In this document: positions 24,706 through 39,200 of the stretch, piece after piece
Numbering within the stretch: the stretch's first letter is position 1
Layout: every line of letters begins with the position of its first letter
From: Turnera subulata
Taxonomy: Eukaryota > Streptophyta > Magnoliopsida > Malpighiales > Passifloraceae
Direction: 5' to 3'
Assembly: GCA_028386065.3 (NCBI GenBank)
Contig: JAKUCV010003198.1
Coordinates: 7,398 to 71,397, forward strand
DNA: 64,000 bases
Notes under the pieces: generated by a model
Told to the model about the DNA's origin: nothing
The model's database searches: none
The model's input: the letters and a program-made list of their open reading frames with translations, nothing else
Program-made: the position numbers and the translations under genes

Positions 24706-24903
24706 TGTTATAAAACATGTGTATGAATTATTGTACCTACCAGCTGTATATATATAGCTCTCCTTCAATGAAATCTTGGAGAGACTGGGAACGACAGCTC
24801 TTCTTCTCTTCTTACTCTCCTCCCCATGTTCTTCTACTTCATCATCTTCTTCAACACCATACCTCCTCTTCATTTCTTTCATAAACACAATTTATTTGTA
24901 ACA
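24706..24903 (+). repeat. 3' LTR of the short-LTR Copia
   Basis: 198 bp, from tgttataaaaca to ttatttgtaaca, matching 12337-12522. The following bases (gtcag) do not match those before the 5' LTR (ataga), so no target duplication can be shown. Confidence 0.88.
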
Positions 24904-25108
24904 GTCAGTCTATTACCTTTTTCCCTGTAATAACTAAAAACCTGCCCCTCTCCTCCTCTCACCTCCTCATCCTTGCTTTGGTATCCTTGGCTATCACTCA
25001 ATCTACTTTTCTCGTTTTTTCTGTTTTTTTTGCACTCTGAAATTTTCTATTATTAATCCAATCAGGGATTAGGAATTAGGATAGATTATCGACTAGCATG
25101 ATTCCTTC

Positions 25109-25202
<94 letters not shown>

Positions 25203-26116
25203 CCAACCCAACTTAATTGAACACTAGCTCACTTCCCGTGGGTTCTACAGACTAAATGACGTAATATATATATATATATAACAATAATATATTAATATAT
25301 ATATGTAATATTGAATGACTTTTATCTTCAAATCAATGACATAACTTATCAGAAAAATTTTTCTGATAAGAATTTCACATATAATTAATAAGCTTTTCAT
25401 ATTAGAGTTTAATTCTTATGAGCATCTTTTTGATATTGAATTCAAATTTTAGCTTTAATCGTATGAGGATATAGCTTTTATGAGAGTTTAATTCTTATCA
25501 GCATTTTTTTAATATTGAATTTGTTTTGAATAATTATATTTGTCATTATGGCCATATGTCAAAATCTAATTAATTAAAACTACACTTAAATCCTCCATGA
25601 CAATACATTCCTATGGGTCAACAACGGGTGAGGATATCAGCTTTAGATATAAATAATAGATTCGTTCCCATGGACCCTAAGAAATAAATGGGTGAGGAAA
25701 ACTTCGAATGCACTAATAATGCAAATCAAGCAAGATTCAAATGTTTGCAAGTTCCAATGCGCATCAATCACTTCTTTGTTTAAAATGAAAAACAAAAATA
25801 GAAGTGAATGTCACTTGAAACTGAAAGGCAACGCATTATTCGATTCGATTCGTCCCCTTGAAAAGCACAGGAAAAAGGAACCAAAAAAAAAAAAAACTAC
25901 AACAGACACCCTTTCTCCGACTTTATGCTTCATCATTCCTTTCGAATTACAATAAAAACAGATTCCTGACATACATCATCTCGCTCATGAACTGCAACAA
26001 AGACTTGCTTCCCAGAAACAATATATTCTGCTTCACCCCCTGCTGCACATTAAAACGCTTTGCAAAATGCCTTTTGAGAAGTTTGATCGGGTCTCAGCTG
26101 ACTCCTTGTATATACT
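24904..26116. other. Intergenic region 3' of the host gene
   Basis: AT-rich DNA with no coding sequence seen. It contains a TTA microsatellite, a TA tract near 25265-25280, a segment similar to 12170-12336 (about 25530-25665), and the 3' flank of the minus-strand host gene. No clear poly(A) signal for that gene was identified. Confidence 0.5.
25111..25200. repeat. (TTA)n microsatellite
   Basis: Thirty uninterrupted TTA units by count, 90 bases. Confidence 0.97.
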
Positions 26117-29100
26117 TCACAAGTTTCGCTCCCGAAACCACTCAGAACATTCCACAATAGGTGGCTTAGAAAGCAATAATCTATACATAGAGCCCCCACG
26201 GTCAATAACATGTTGCTCCCAATCCGACCTTACCCCAAACGGGTTCTCCTCCAACCACACACCTTCATACCTTTTGGTATTGGGTTGGTCATTCAGAAGA
26301 GTGAGCTTGCCCTTGCCATATTTCAGAAATAGTTCTCTCATTCTCTCAGCAACTACTTCCACATCAGATTGCAGAAAAACCTAGACAAACACAAGTAAAA
26401 TACATATGCATCTTATTCTTTATGGCCTGAGCTCATTAGGCAAAGAGTCCACTACTATATATAAAGAATTGCAAATGGTTTTGCATCACCTTTCCTTCAT
26501 GAGCAAGGAGATCTGCCACTGCTTCAACCAATGACCTCTGCAGCATTCTCCATCTATTTTCTGGATCAGTGAAATCAGGGTTTGGACACTGTAAAGGTAA
26601 TTGAGATTTCGTACATGTTACAAATTAGAAGATATAAACCAAACAGCTGATGCAGAACAAGGAACGTAACGGTATGCCAGTTCACATTGTGTCATGACCA
26701 TTACAGTTGATCATCTGCAAGGAAACTAGCCAAGAAAAAATTCCCAACCTACCCCATAGCAGTGGTCAAAATATAACATGAGGAGAAATGTGATTTTGCG
26801 ATACAATTTCATTTGGTTTCTGTACTAAATTAGTATCGTTGGGTTTTTTATTCTCAACAAGTATACAGTGCCTAAAGGTTTGGTTCGCTCATGTTGTTGT
26901 TCCCACCTTCATCCAATAGGCCAATAGCATTGAAAGAACTCAGAAACCTAACAAAATAAACACATCACTGATCTGTCTTCTATACCTGTATTGAGACAAG
27001 CACCAACTTTCCTGGGTAACTGGAAATTATGGTACGAAAGGTTGATGTTGCATTTGTTGCAATGAAATACCTAATTCAAATAAAGAAGAAACATTTTAAC
27101 ATTGATGAAACATAAAACTAGTCCATAAATGCAGTGAAACACTTGCAGTCTAAATCCACTAGGAGTTCTTTTCCATCTAGCAGACATGAAAAGGTGGTTT
27201 ATTCAATTTGAAGACTATCCCATCAATTTTCTCTTCGATCAGAGGTATAATCCCAGAACAAGATCTTCAAAGTTGACATCAGTAACCAAGAATATATCCA
27301 AATCAAAATGCCATGTGTGAAGTACTGCAATATGGATTTTTGATAATCGTGAGCAGTGAATTAGAAAATATATGTCTCTTTCTAGCAAACAAATGACCAA
27401 CCTCCGAACACCTACTTGATATTCACATGCACACACATTGATGATGATAAAAATAAGCTCCTTTCAGGATCAAGCAGTCGGCAACACTATTTCATTACAT
27501 GCACTTCAATTTTCACAACTGATGAGGGTAATTTTCTAACAATTCCACCCACCGATCCAGATTGGCAATTTAAATAGTAGCCTTGCCACCCAGTTTTTGT
27601 AAAAATGGCTCTAAATACAAACCAAGGCAATCAAATATACCATGAATCAGAAAGTGTCACCAACAGATCCAGTAAGAAAGCTAAATGTGATTGGTCAATT
27701 CATTTAAACATGACCATTGTTATAACAGAACTTAGATGCGACAACCATACCCATTCTGTAGTCCATTTTGCTGAACAAAATCCAGACATCGTCGTACCAG
27801 CTACACATGCAGCGAGCAAAACTTGACAAAATTGAAGAAGCAAGAAAGCTCCAAGAGAACAATGTTTAAAGGAAAAAGAACAAAACTTAAATACATCACC
27901 TTTTTATTAATTTCTAAACCAAGAAAATTTAAATCTTTTCTCCTTCTAGCCATCTCCAGAAGAAACATACCATTACCTGCCATTTTCATGTAATGTTAGA
28001 AAGACTTAAGGTCCAGCCTCTTTCCACCTAATTCTTCATCTTCTTCAGGTAGCGGGACTTGGTTTATCCTTTCAAAAACATCTCACTTGTTGTAATTAAT
28101 AGTAGAATACGTATATAACTCCAAATATAATATCACGGTCATGTAATCTTTGAGAAGTTACTATGATCATTATTCTCTGATAGCTACTTTTGGCACAAAT
28201 ACGTATTATCCATTAATATTTAGGTGTTCAGTTAGATTTTAGCATTGAGAAGAGAATCAATCTACGTAAGGAAAGAGAGTGGAAACTAATGTCCAAAACT
28301 TTAAAAAGTAATTACCATCAATCAAATTATATATAAATGCACAATTGAGTATTAAGAAAATAAAACATAAGTTAACGAAAGAGGGAAATATACCACTTCC
28401 AATATCAACTACCAGTGGTAGAGCTGGATTATGATATGCCAAACTCCAATCAATCACGAAAGGATACGCCTGCACAAAGCATCAAATAAACTATTTCCAA
28501 GAACGCCATAGAAAACTGGAAATTTTAGCATATTTCGCCCTGCAGGCGCTAGATCTCTTGATCACCTCAGTAATGAATTTTAAGCATCAAAGAAATTGTC
28601 CTGAATGAATTTCACTAAATGACAGAATGGCAAAAAATCTCCTGGAGATCCAAGTGGCAAAAGTTACTCTGTCTAAAGCCATGATTCCAGGAAGCTTCCT
28701 TCCATTGAAAAACCCCCAAACAACTGAAGCACTTTCAATACCATCATAAGAAGAAATTGGACTTGAATCCAATGATATTGCTTTGCATGCCATGCTCCCC
28801 ACAACAGTTATGTCACATTCTTTTTTACTTGCTTCATCAAGCATCCTAACCAAGTTAGATGTACCATCTGTGTACTGATTTGCAAACTTCAACTTTGCTG
28901 GACCAATCCATAGTATTTTCTGAAACATAACAAATAAAAAAGGTTGCCTGACCATAAGAAAACAAGAACAATAACTTAATCAACTACAGCATTCAGGTCC
29001 TGAGAACAAAATGCTGCAGTTGATGATGCCCCAAAGTTTGCCAGTGTACAGTCATTTGTCCCCCATGATTCGTCACTTGAAACATGTAAGCACATGGCAA

Positions 29101-31853
29101 AGTGAACATATTTGCTCATACTCGGTAATAAAAGACAACACTAAAGGAAGCAACAACCAATAAAGAAAATAATTATTTAATAAATAGGAGTTCTGATAAG
29201 CATATAGATGGTAACACAAATTTGAAGCATGCCTTCTTACCATATTTGTATTATCAAATAAGCAGATATAGCAAATGGATTGCATTTTTGGTGACTCAAA
29301 TAACTCGTTACAGTAACAAAGACTCCGTGTTTAAGAGTGTTAACAACAAACTTATGACAGGTGGGGTCTGGATCAGCTTAAAAGTAATGGAAATTACTTA
29401 ACATATAACAACATTTTATGTTTTTACCTTGCATTTCGTAAGCACAGAGTTTATTTCATCCAATGAACTAGGTCCAAGATCAACAGGTAGCCAACCTAAA
29501 ATGAAGGAAAATGGAATGTGTATTCCAAGGAGCAGAAATTACAGTTAGTTAAATTATTAAATAGAATTCGAATTCTCTACTGTATTCATTCCACATAATT
29601 CTAGTGAAGTACCAATTAAATGCATACATCTGGAGTCATTTTCTGTTGAGCCATCAGTAGTGTTACTAATTCATGATTGAGTAAATATTGTAAACATTGT
29701 ATTAACAACTTGCAGCATATATATCAGCTCCATGCATAAACGATGCATCACCAACTCGAGTGGGTAGCATTCTGTCATGGACTTAAATACTGCAAGAACC
29801 TGACAGCAGTAGCTAAAACCAAACAGTACAATCACAGATGATTAAGATCTATCAGCCAAAATCTAGATTATGCCAAATGGATCAGGATGAGGCACAGCAC
29901 AAAAGTTTATAGGGGTCTTTAACAAAATGAGAGAATAAATCACTTTCCTAAGTTAGTTTTCCTAGGATGAAGAAGTCATCTTTCCAGAGTTAGATTCTTA
30001 CCGGCCGAAATGGCATGAGCAGGTACCAAATCCACTCTCCCTGGGAACTCATCATTAATACACCAAAAATCTTTGGGATATAGAATGAAAATGTTCCTCT
30101 GACGTGCAAACTTAATTATATTTAAAGCTTCTTTTTGTGCCCCAGGTTCTAGAAGCACTGAAGGTAGAGAATGTTCCAAAGCATGCATTATTTGAAATGC
30201 CATCATTCCAATAAAAATCATCCCATCACACCTTGAAGCTAGGAAATGCAAAGCAGCTTTTTTATCACAGAAACTGCCCCCTCCAATCTGCAATTGGATA
30301 AGAGGGTTAGGTAACAAGAGAGGAATGGAATAGACAGAAAAAAAAAAGAGAGGTGAAATTAAGTGAATGGGTGCATGGTTGCAAAGACATACAATTGCAA
30401 CATAAGGCTTTTTGTCAGTTTCTGCAACCTCCTTCAATTGCCTTAGACTCTCCTCAAAGTGAAAACCTGCCAAGCAAGCAGAACAAAAGCGAGCAACACC
30501 AACTGTTGATGCAAGGACTTTATGGGAGCAAGAGAAGGAGTCACTAACAAAAATGTCAACTCCTGATGACAACAGCTCAGCAAACTTTGAAGAGTTGGCA
30601 ACTTCCTCTTTAAACTCAGAAAGGTTCTCAAGGAGGACAATATCCACACTCTTGAGGACTTCGATCTTGGATGATGCATCACTAGATTTGCATTGGACAG
30701 CAACAACTTGGTACCCAATAATCGAAGATAAGAAACCTGAAATGCCACAGAGATCCTCACATATTAGTCAAGAAGCTAAGGTTCCCAGTACCCATGATAG
30801 ATTCACTGAATACGAAAACAAAACAAAAAAAAAAGGCTAACCTTTCAGATAGATACTGACATTTGAAACAGCCATGAATTTTGCAGTACGTAAGTCGAAA
30901 AAATTGGTGTTGAGCTAGGATATGGTACCTGCAATAGTTTCTGCGTCAAGGAGTTTGGAAGTGGTTGTCTTCTTCCAGTCGCTCACAAGAACAAGCTTGG
31001 CCCCAGCTTCAAGCAAATATGTAATGGTGTGAATTGCATTGGAAACGGAATGACAACTCTTATTCAGCTCTTCCCTGAGCAAAATGTTGCTATCAAATCT
31101 GACCATGACAACTCTTCCCACAATCTCCTCCTTGGGGAAATTTCTGAGAGTTTGTATGTGTGGAAATAGCTCCGACTCTTCTTCATCAAAACGATAAGCC
31201 TGAAAGGGAGTGAGACAATCAGAAGAATATCATGGCCACCCCAAATACAAAACCTATGTTTATTAAAACCAAAAAAAAAAAAAGAAAAAACTAAAACGGC
31301 ATAGTTAACTTTTAGAATAGAGGAGAGCACATAGAAAGTACAGGTTTAATTAACTTTTACTTCAATTAGCCCCACCCACAAAAATATTAAAAACAAAAAG
31401 TTCAAGACAAATAAAGCAATGCACAATCTGCACCAGTGGAGCTTAAATAACAAAAGTAAGATAGATTTCTTAGCACCTTACCTTGTATTCAATGGAGTTT
31501 TTGGCATTGTTATCCACAGTCTTTAAACCACCTGAAAATGAAATCGATGATTAGGCGGGTATATATATGAAAGAAAAAAAAAAGAAGAAAATGTTAAAAG
31601 GAAAGGAAAACCCACACAAATGGGAAGTAAGTAATGAACCTGGAGAGGAAGATTGGAGAGCAGCACCACCACCACTACAACTACTACAAAGGAAGCTGGG
31701 AGAATGGGTAGCATCTAATAGTAGTAGAGAAGAAGAACAGGGTTTGCATGGAGGGGATGAGGACGTATAGCCGCCGCCATAGAGTGTTGTTAAATGCTTC
31801 GTGGGTAGCAGTAATTGAGGAACTGGATTCAGGAGGGATGCTTGCCTCACCAT
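26117..31853 (-). CDS. Pseudo-phosphoglycerate kinase / TrmB-type tRNA (guanine-N7)-methyltransferase fusion, 13 exons
   Basis: Coding exons (minus strand): 31853-31640, 31531-31482, 31199-30929, 30736-30393, 30287-30002, 29495-29428, 28919-28668, 28469-28394, 27976-27900, 27800-27751, 27070-26986, 26588-26490, 26380-26117. All junctions are GT-AG, phases agree, and the exons sum to 2136 bases (711 residues plus TGA). Residues 1-70 are Ser-rich and nearly free of acidic residues, a likely plastid transit peptide. Residues ~105-495 follow the PGK fold (MVRFDSN, LLENLSEF, IGGGS, WIGPAKLKFA, KLPGIMAL), but the usual SHLGRP, ENxRF arginine, GGxK lysine and GGGD positions are lost, so kinase activity is unlikely. 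Residues 496-711 are TrmB-like: SAM-binding DIGSGNG (517-523), LGLEI, ATNATSTFR, SIQCPNPDF (589-597). Expected role: m7G methylation of tRNA, probably in plastids. PGK may serve for RNA binding or assembly (inference). Confidence 0.9.
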
Positions 31854-32061
31854 CTCTCTTTTACGCTACGCTACGCTTAGCTCGTCTCGTTCCGGATATC
31901 AAACAACCACCGGGCGATGCATCTTCCTTTTAATTTCATTTTGACTTTTTTTTTTTTGGGGGTTGGTAAAGGAACGGCCAAACAAAACAACTAAAAACTA
32001 AACATAGTTATCCCTAATCAGTCTTGTCTGGCCCACCCATAGTGTCACCTAACGATGCATT
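31854..32061 (-). promoter_or_regulatory. 5' flank of the fusion gene
   Basis: About 200 bases lie between the start codon and the SINE. They include a poly-T run (31949-31959) and no convincing TATA box. Transcription start and promoter elements cannot be fixed from sequence alone. Confidence 0.35.
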
Positions 32062-32268
32062 TTTTTTTTTTCCCACTGGTATTCCGGGTCAGTCCACCTT
32101 TAAGGACATCAAAGGTACCAGACTAAGTCCAGCTCGACTCGGGTGGCGTACCTAGGTAATGGTGGGTGAGTTTCGCAAATGAGGTTTTCTGCGTACACGA
32201 GGATTCGAACCCGAGACCTCGCCTAAGCGGAATAAGTCGCTTACCACTTGAACCAACCTCAATCGGTT
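32062..32268 (-). mobile_element. tRNA-derived SINE
   Basis: On the minus strand an A-box-like TGGTTCAAGTGG (32255-32244) and a B-box GGTTCGAATCC (32211-32201) are spaced as in a pol III tRNA promoter. The element runs to an A-tail of about ten residues (poly-T at 32062-32071). It is flanked by the duplication ATGCATT at 32055-32061 and 32269-32275. Length and structure are those of a plant SINE; the family is not identified. It sits about 200 bases upstream of the fusion gene's start codon. Confidence 0.88.
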
Positions 32269-32275
32269 ATGCATT

Positions 32276-34847
32276 CTTCAGTAAAGGCCGAGGAAAATCA
32301 AACTTCTTCACCATAAGCTCACCTGCCAAGGTTTATGAAGGAGATCACAAATGCTTTTCATCAAAGCATAATTTGTACCCCTCCGGGGTTCCCCACCCAT
32401 CAAAAATTGCAACACTACCTCTGAATCCACCTCCAATAACTCCGCCCATAATTCCGCTTTTGTGAGGGCCCGACCAAAAATTATTTTGATCCCTCACTAC
32501 ATCAAAGGAGTCGTCACCTGAATTTTATTAAGTAAAAAATCTAAGGAAAAATTTTGACATCCATTACCCACAACAACTAGTCATAGCGTTCCAAAAGATG
32601 TAGGATTCGGGGGTTCGTCACGGATGGGAAGGTGTTAGGCACCCATCCATGTTGGGGCGAAATCGTGCGCAATTGAAGGTCACTGTATGCCGATGCACAA
32701 ACAACACAACAACAAAACAAAGCAAAAACAAAAACAAAAACAAAAATAAAACAAAAAATAAACACATTATTGAGCTTGAGCTTCCACCATTAAAAACTGC
32801 CTACGTAGTCCGGCGTCCGGATTCAAAGCTCACGTCATGGCATCACATAACACACACAACACAACAAACGATGCAGCGATACCACAGCAGCATTGACATC
32901 AAAGCTACAACATTAATATCACAACCACAACATCAACATCACGCAATATCGCAACAACATAACATAACTCACAAGCTAGCGACATCACAGTAACATCAAC
33001 ATCATAATAATAATATCAACATCATGACAATGGCATCAATATCATAGCAGCAATATCCACATCACAGCGACATCACAGCATCAACACAACACACAATAAC
33101 ATAAAGCAAAAACAAAATTTAGCTTGCATCCCGTTTTCAGACAGAGACTACCTACGTACCCGAGTGATCGGGGTCAAAGCCACGTAGTTCTAATATGGAT
33201 TCACACAACAATCAAAGCATCATCTTCAATAGCATCACAACAACACAAAACAGTGGCAAAAATCGAATTAAAAGGGGTAGGGTTACCTCTTGAAGCCCTC
33301 CTCTCGCTCCTCTAAGCTTTTCGCTCCTCAACAAAATCTGGGTTTGATTTCAATCGAAATCTGGTACTAAAGGAGAGCAAACCAGTGTCTGGTGTCAACA
33401 GTAAAGTTGTAGATCTCTCTCTTAGCTTTCTAGAGACACCAAGAATGTAGCAATCTGACATCTATAGCTCGAGATATCATGATTTTCCCGAGACTGCACG
33501 GGAAGAACACTCCTCCCGCGTTTGCACTTCTTTTCTTCACCGATTTGCTCCGATTGGCCTCTTTCTTGTAACTCTTTTTTTCTTCTCTTGCTACTGGGTT
33601 GTTTCTACTCCTCTCCACAAAATCTCTCCAGAATATCAGCTCCTAAAACGATTCCTAAGCTCAAAGAACTAAGGTTTCTCCAAACACTCTAAGTTTACGG
33701 GTGTATAGAGAATAATTTTAATGTGTGTCCCTCTTGTGTATAATGGGGGGGTCTATTTATAGTGTTCAGGAGGTAAGGGGTCGTCTTATTGATCTAAAGG
33801 TCAAGATTGAATCCCTAAATCTAACGGTTATAGGCTAGGAATTGGAAAAAAGAGGAAAAAAGAAAATTCTAGAAGGAACGACCGCCATGGCCCTGGCGGT
33901 CATGTCGTGACGACCGTGCGAGGGCTGGCATCTTCCCTTCTTTATCCGCTAATGGCGGCGGACATGTTTCTATGTCCACTATCGACTGCGTAATTTTTCC
34001 TCTTTTCTTACTTTTTCTCCTCCAATCCGATTCCTAGTTGGTTTCCACGCGTTCCAGAGTATTCCCTAACCCAGAAAACATCCTAAACTTGTCTCCTACT
34101 CCACTATTTTTCCTCATTATCAACTACACATCAAATTATTCTCTTTTTCTATTAAAACTACAATAAAAATACAAAATAGGCAAAATATATGTTTAATCCC
34201 AAATCTCCACGAAAATTAGGACTAAAATTAGCTGCAGCCAATGTGTTTAAATGGATTATTATCTCTAGAGGATCCATATTTTATCAACCTAAACCTAATA
34301 TCTATTTCTGATCCAAAATCAAATAAATAACAAAGGGCTAAAAATAAATACAAAAAAATAAGCAAATAAGATACCCTTACTCTACTATATTAAGTCACAA
34401 ACAAATTCATGCCAAAAATCAAATCGTCTCATCAATTAAGGACATAGAAAAATTCATAACTTAAAATAATAGAATAAATCATGGGTCAAATTTAGGTGTT
34501 CAAAGCTTTGATCGAGGAACAAACTCCTAAATTCTGGGCAAAACCACCTAAGGATGCCACCCTCATCCCGAATCAACCCTCTCGCACCAGCAACACCAGG
34601 ATTACCCTTAGAAGCACCATCAGTATTCACTTTAACCCAACCCTTCAATGGAGGTTTCCAGTTGATCAATACATCTACTCTGTCACAAAGGCCATTTAAC
34701 TTAGAATCCGAACCCATAGCCAATTGAATTTCCTCCAAATAGCTAAATATAGCCCCAACATTGAAGTGTTATTATCTTGGGGCACCCATCTTTCATTATG
34801 TGATTTCCAAAGAAGCCAAACTGTAACACCAAAACAAGTGCTCCACC
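32276..34847 (-). pseudogene. LINE-type RNase H (RVT_3) fragment split by a solo LTR
   Basis: The right part (34847-34505) encodes NWKPPLKGWVKVNTDGASKGNPGVAG... in pieces, the start of the RNase H domain found at the end of many plant LINE ORFs, with the first catalytic Asp in NTDGA. It ends at ...FRSLF. The left part (32460-32276) continues as AELWAELLEVDSEVVLQFL and then LMKSICDLLHKPWQ, the later part of the same fold including a second acidic VDS motif. The solo LTR 32461-34504 interrupts the two. The segment between the helices is shorter than usual, so the copy was damaged before or after insertion. Confidence 0.75.
32461..34504 (-). mobile_element. Solo LTR, family A (Gypsy-like), with target duplication
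   Basis: 2044 bp, starting tgtgagggcccga and ending gtgttcaaa, flanked by gcttt at 32456-32460 and 34505-34509. A homologous LTR at 37202-39209 aligns throughout. On the minus strand a CTATAAATAGA box (near 33760) suggests transcription from that strand. No internal domain is present, which fits LTR-LTR recombination. The Gypsy assignment rests on phrases such as aaggtgttaggcaccc and is tentative. Confidence 0.85.
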
Positions 34848-36255
<1,408 letters not shown>

Positions 36256-39200
36256 TTTGACCTCATGAAGTCTACTACTGCCAAAGATGTTCACTATGAT
36301 GATCTTTCTACTCGATTCACTTATGTGAATCGAGACTTGCAAACCCTCAAGTGTCAAATGACGCAATTTGAGATTAAGGTGCTAGTGAAACTAGATTAGA
36401 TTGCCTCTGCTCTGCCTCTTGCTGCTGTTGAAGATGAATGATGCCTCATTGAGATCTGATGCACTTAGGTCAAGAATTGCATTTGGAACTTCTATGGTTT
36501 CTCTTTGATTTTTCATATGGTTTCTGTTGTGTTTCTGTTTACTCTCCACTTTCGGATATTTGGTTATGTTATTATTGTGGTTGATATTCTGGTACTTTAG
36601 CTTTTGGATGAATGTTTGTTTAATGTTATGGTGGTGCATGTATACTATACATCCATTGTCTTATATTGATGTAAGTATGATGTGTGATGAATCTTGAATG
36701 TTTGAATAAACTGCTATTGGAAAATTACATTATATCTCATATGTAGGGAATGTTTTTCATAGGGAGAGCATTTAGGTAAATAAAATAGCCAAATAAGATT
36801 AATGGTTAAAGTGAATAGTTTTGTTATATTATGAATGAACTTTGTGTAGGGGAGCAAAAAAATAAGGTGAGTGTGAATGTATATTGTCTAAACCTTATTT
36901 TGCAAGAATTATCACAACAAGTTTGTCATCATAAAAAAGGGAGAGATTGTTAGCCTTAACATGGATTAATAGCATGAATAGAGCTAACTTTTAGATTAAT
37001 CATATTTAGCCCTTTATTGTTAGGTGATTTTGATGATTAACAAACTATGCCTAATTATATTGTATGATTCTTTGTGTTGATTAAGTGCTAAGGCATGTTG
37101 GAAACATTTGGTTTTATACACAAACCAGCGTGGTTCTATAAGCAACTATCCAAAGCTGTTAATAACTACTTTTGCTACATAAGGCTTCTGGTCCTCGCAG
37201 CTGTGAGGACCCGACCAAAAATTAATTTGATCCCTCACGACATCAAAGGAGTCGCCACCTGAATTTTTATTAAGGACAAAATTCAGGGAAAAACCTTGAC
37301 ATCCATAACCCGCAACAACCGATCATAGCATTCCAAAGACGCAGGATTCAGGGGTTCGTCAGAGATGGGAAGGTGTTAGGCACCCATCCGTGTTGGGGCG
37401 AAATCGTATGCAATTGAAGATCCCTGTATGCCTTATGCACAAACAACACAACAATGGAAACAAAAGCAAAAACAAAAGCAAAACAGAAACTAAACACATA
37501 ATTGAGCTTGAGATTCCACTGCTAGAATCCACCTACGTACTCCGGCGTCCGGATTCAAAGCCCATGTAGTTCTTACATGGTATCACACAACACAGCAAAC
37601 AACACAGTAACATCATAGCAACATTAGCATTACCACAACAATATTGATATTAGAGCTACAATATTAATACCACAACCACAACATCAACATCACGGCAATA
37701 TCGCTACAACACAACATAACTCATAAACTGGCGACATCACAGTAACATCAACATCATAATAGCAATATCAAGATCATGACGACAACATCGATACTACAGC
37801 AGTAACACGAACATCATAGCGACATTATAGCATCAACACACGACAACACAACATAAAACAAAAACAAAATTTGGCTTGCATCCCGTTTTTAGACCGAGAC
37901 TACCTACGTACCCGAGTAACGTATTTCTAAGCATGGATTCACACAAAAATCAAAGAATCATCATCAATAGCATCACAAAACAACAAAAGAAATTGATTAA
38001 ATAGGGTTAGGGTTACCTCTTGAAGCCCTCCTCTTGCTCCCGTTAGCTTTCCGCTTCTCAACAGAATCTTAACTCGAATTCAATCGAAAACTGGTACTAA
38101 AGGAGACCTAATCATCATCTGGTATTAACATAAAAGTTGTAGATCTCTCTCTTAGCTTTCCAAAGACACCAAGAATGTAACAATCCAACATATGTAGCTC
38201 GGGATATTGCGATTTTCCCAGGATTGCATAGGGAAGAAAGCTCCTCTCGGGTTTGTGCTATTTTCTCTCACGATTTGCTCCAGTTGGCCTCCTTCTTGTA
38301 ACACTTTTGCTGTCCTCTTGCTATTTGGTTGTTGCTACTCCTCTCAATGAAATCTCTCCAAAATATCAGCTCCTCTAATGCCTCCTATACTCAAAGAACT
38401 AGGGTTTCTCCAAGCACTCTAAGCTTATGGGTGTGTAGAGAATAATTCTAATGTGTGTCACTCTTGTGTATAATGGGGGGGGTCTATTTATAGTGTTCAG
38501 GGGGTAAGGGGCCGTCCTATTAATCTAAGGGTCGAGATTGAACCCCTAAATTTGACGGTTGTGGGCTAGGATTGCGAAAAAGAGGCAAAAGGAATGTTCT
38601 GGAAGGAACGACCGCCACATCCCCGGCGGTATGGTGGTCATCCTCCCTTGTTCGCTGGTGGTGGTAGTCATGTCGCCATGCCCGTCACCGACTATGCAGT
38701 TTTTCCACTTTTCTTACTTTTTCTCCTCCAATCTAATTTCTAGTTGGTTTTCATGCCTTCTAGAGTATTCCCTCACCCAGAAAACACTCTAAACTTGTCT
38801 CCTACTCAATTACTTTTTCTCTTTATCAACCCCACATTAAATTATTCTCTTTTTCAATTAAAAGTGCCATAAAAACACAAAATAGGCGAAATATATGTTT
38901 AATCCCAAATCTCCATGAAAATTAGGACTAAAATTAACTGCAGGGTATGTGTTCAAATGGGTTATTATCTCTGGAGGATCCATATTTTTTTAACCCAAAC
39001 CTAATATCTATTTCTAACTCAAAATCAATCAAATAACAAAGGGCCAAAAATAAATAAAAAAATAAGCAAAATAAAATACCCTTATTCTACTATATTAAAT
39101 TACAAACACATTCATGCCATCAATCAAATCATCTCATCAATTGAAGACATAAACAAATTTATAACTCCAGATAATTGAATAAATCACAGGTCAAATTTGA

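Larger units (their letters stand above)
12337..24903 (+). mobile_element. Degraded Ty1/Copia element with short LTRs and nested insertions
   Basis: Near-identical short LTRs (12337-12522 and 24706-24903) enclose a leader (12523-14042), a nested LTR element (14043-20500) and a decayed gag-pol (20501-24705). A polypurine tract, caagggggag, abuts the right LTR. Without the nested element the internal region would be about 5.7 kb. Integrase, RT and RNase H relics are in plus orientation. Confidence 0.87.

Noticed and set aside
26117..30000. A separate methyltransferase gene next to a separate PGK gene
   Set aside because: The reading phase is preserved across every intron including the one joining the domains, and no start, stop or promoter was seen between them; still to be tested with transcripts.
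32195..32262. Possible tRNA gene
   Set aside because: The A and B boxes are present, but there is no cloverleaf, and an A-tail and target duplication mark a SINE.
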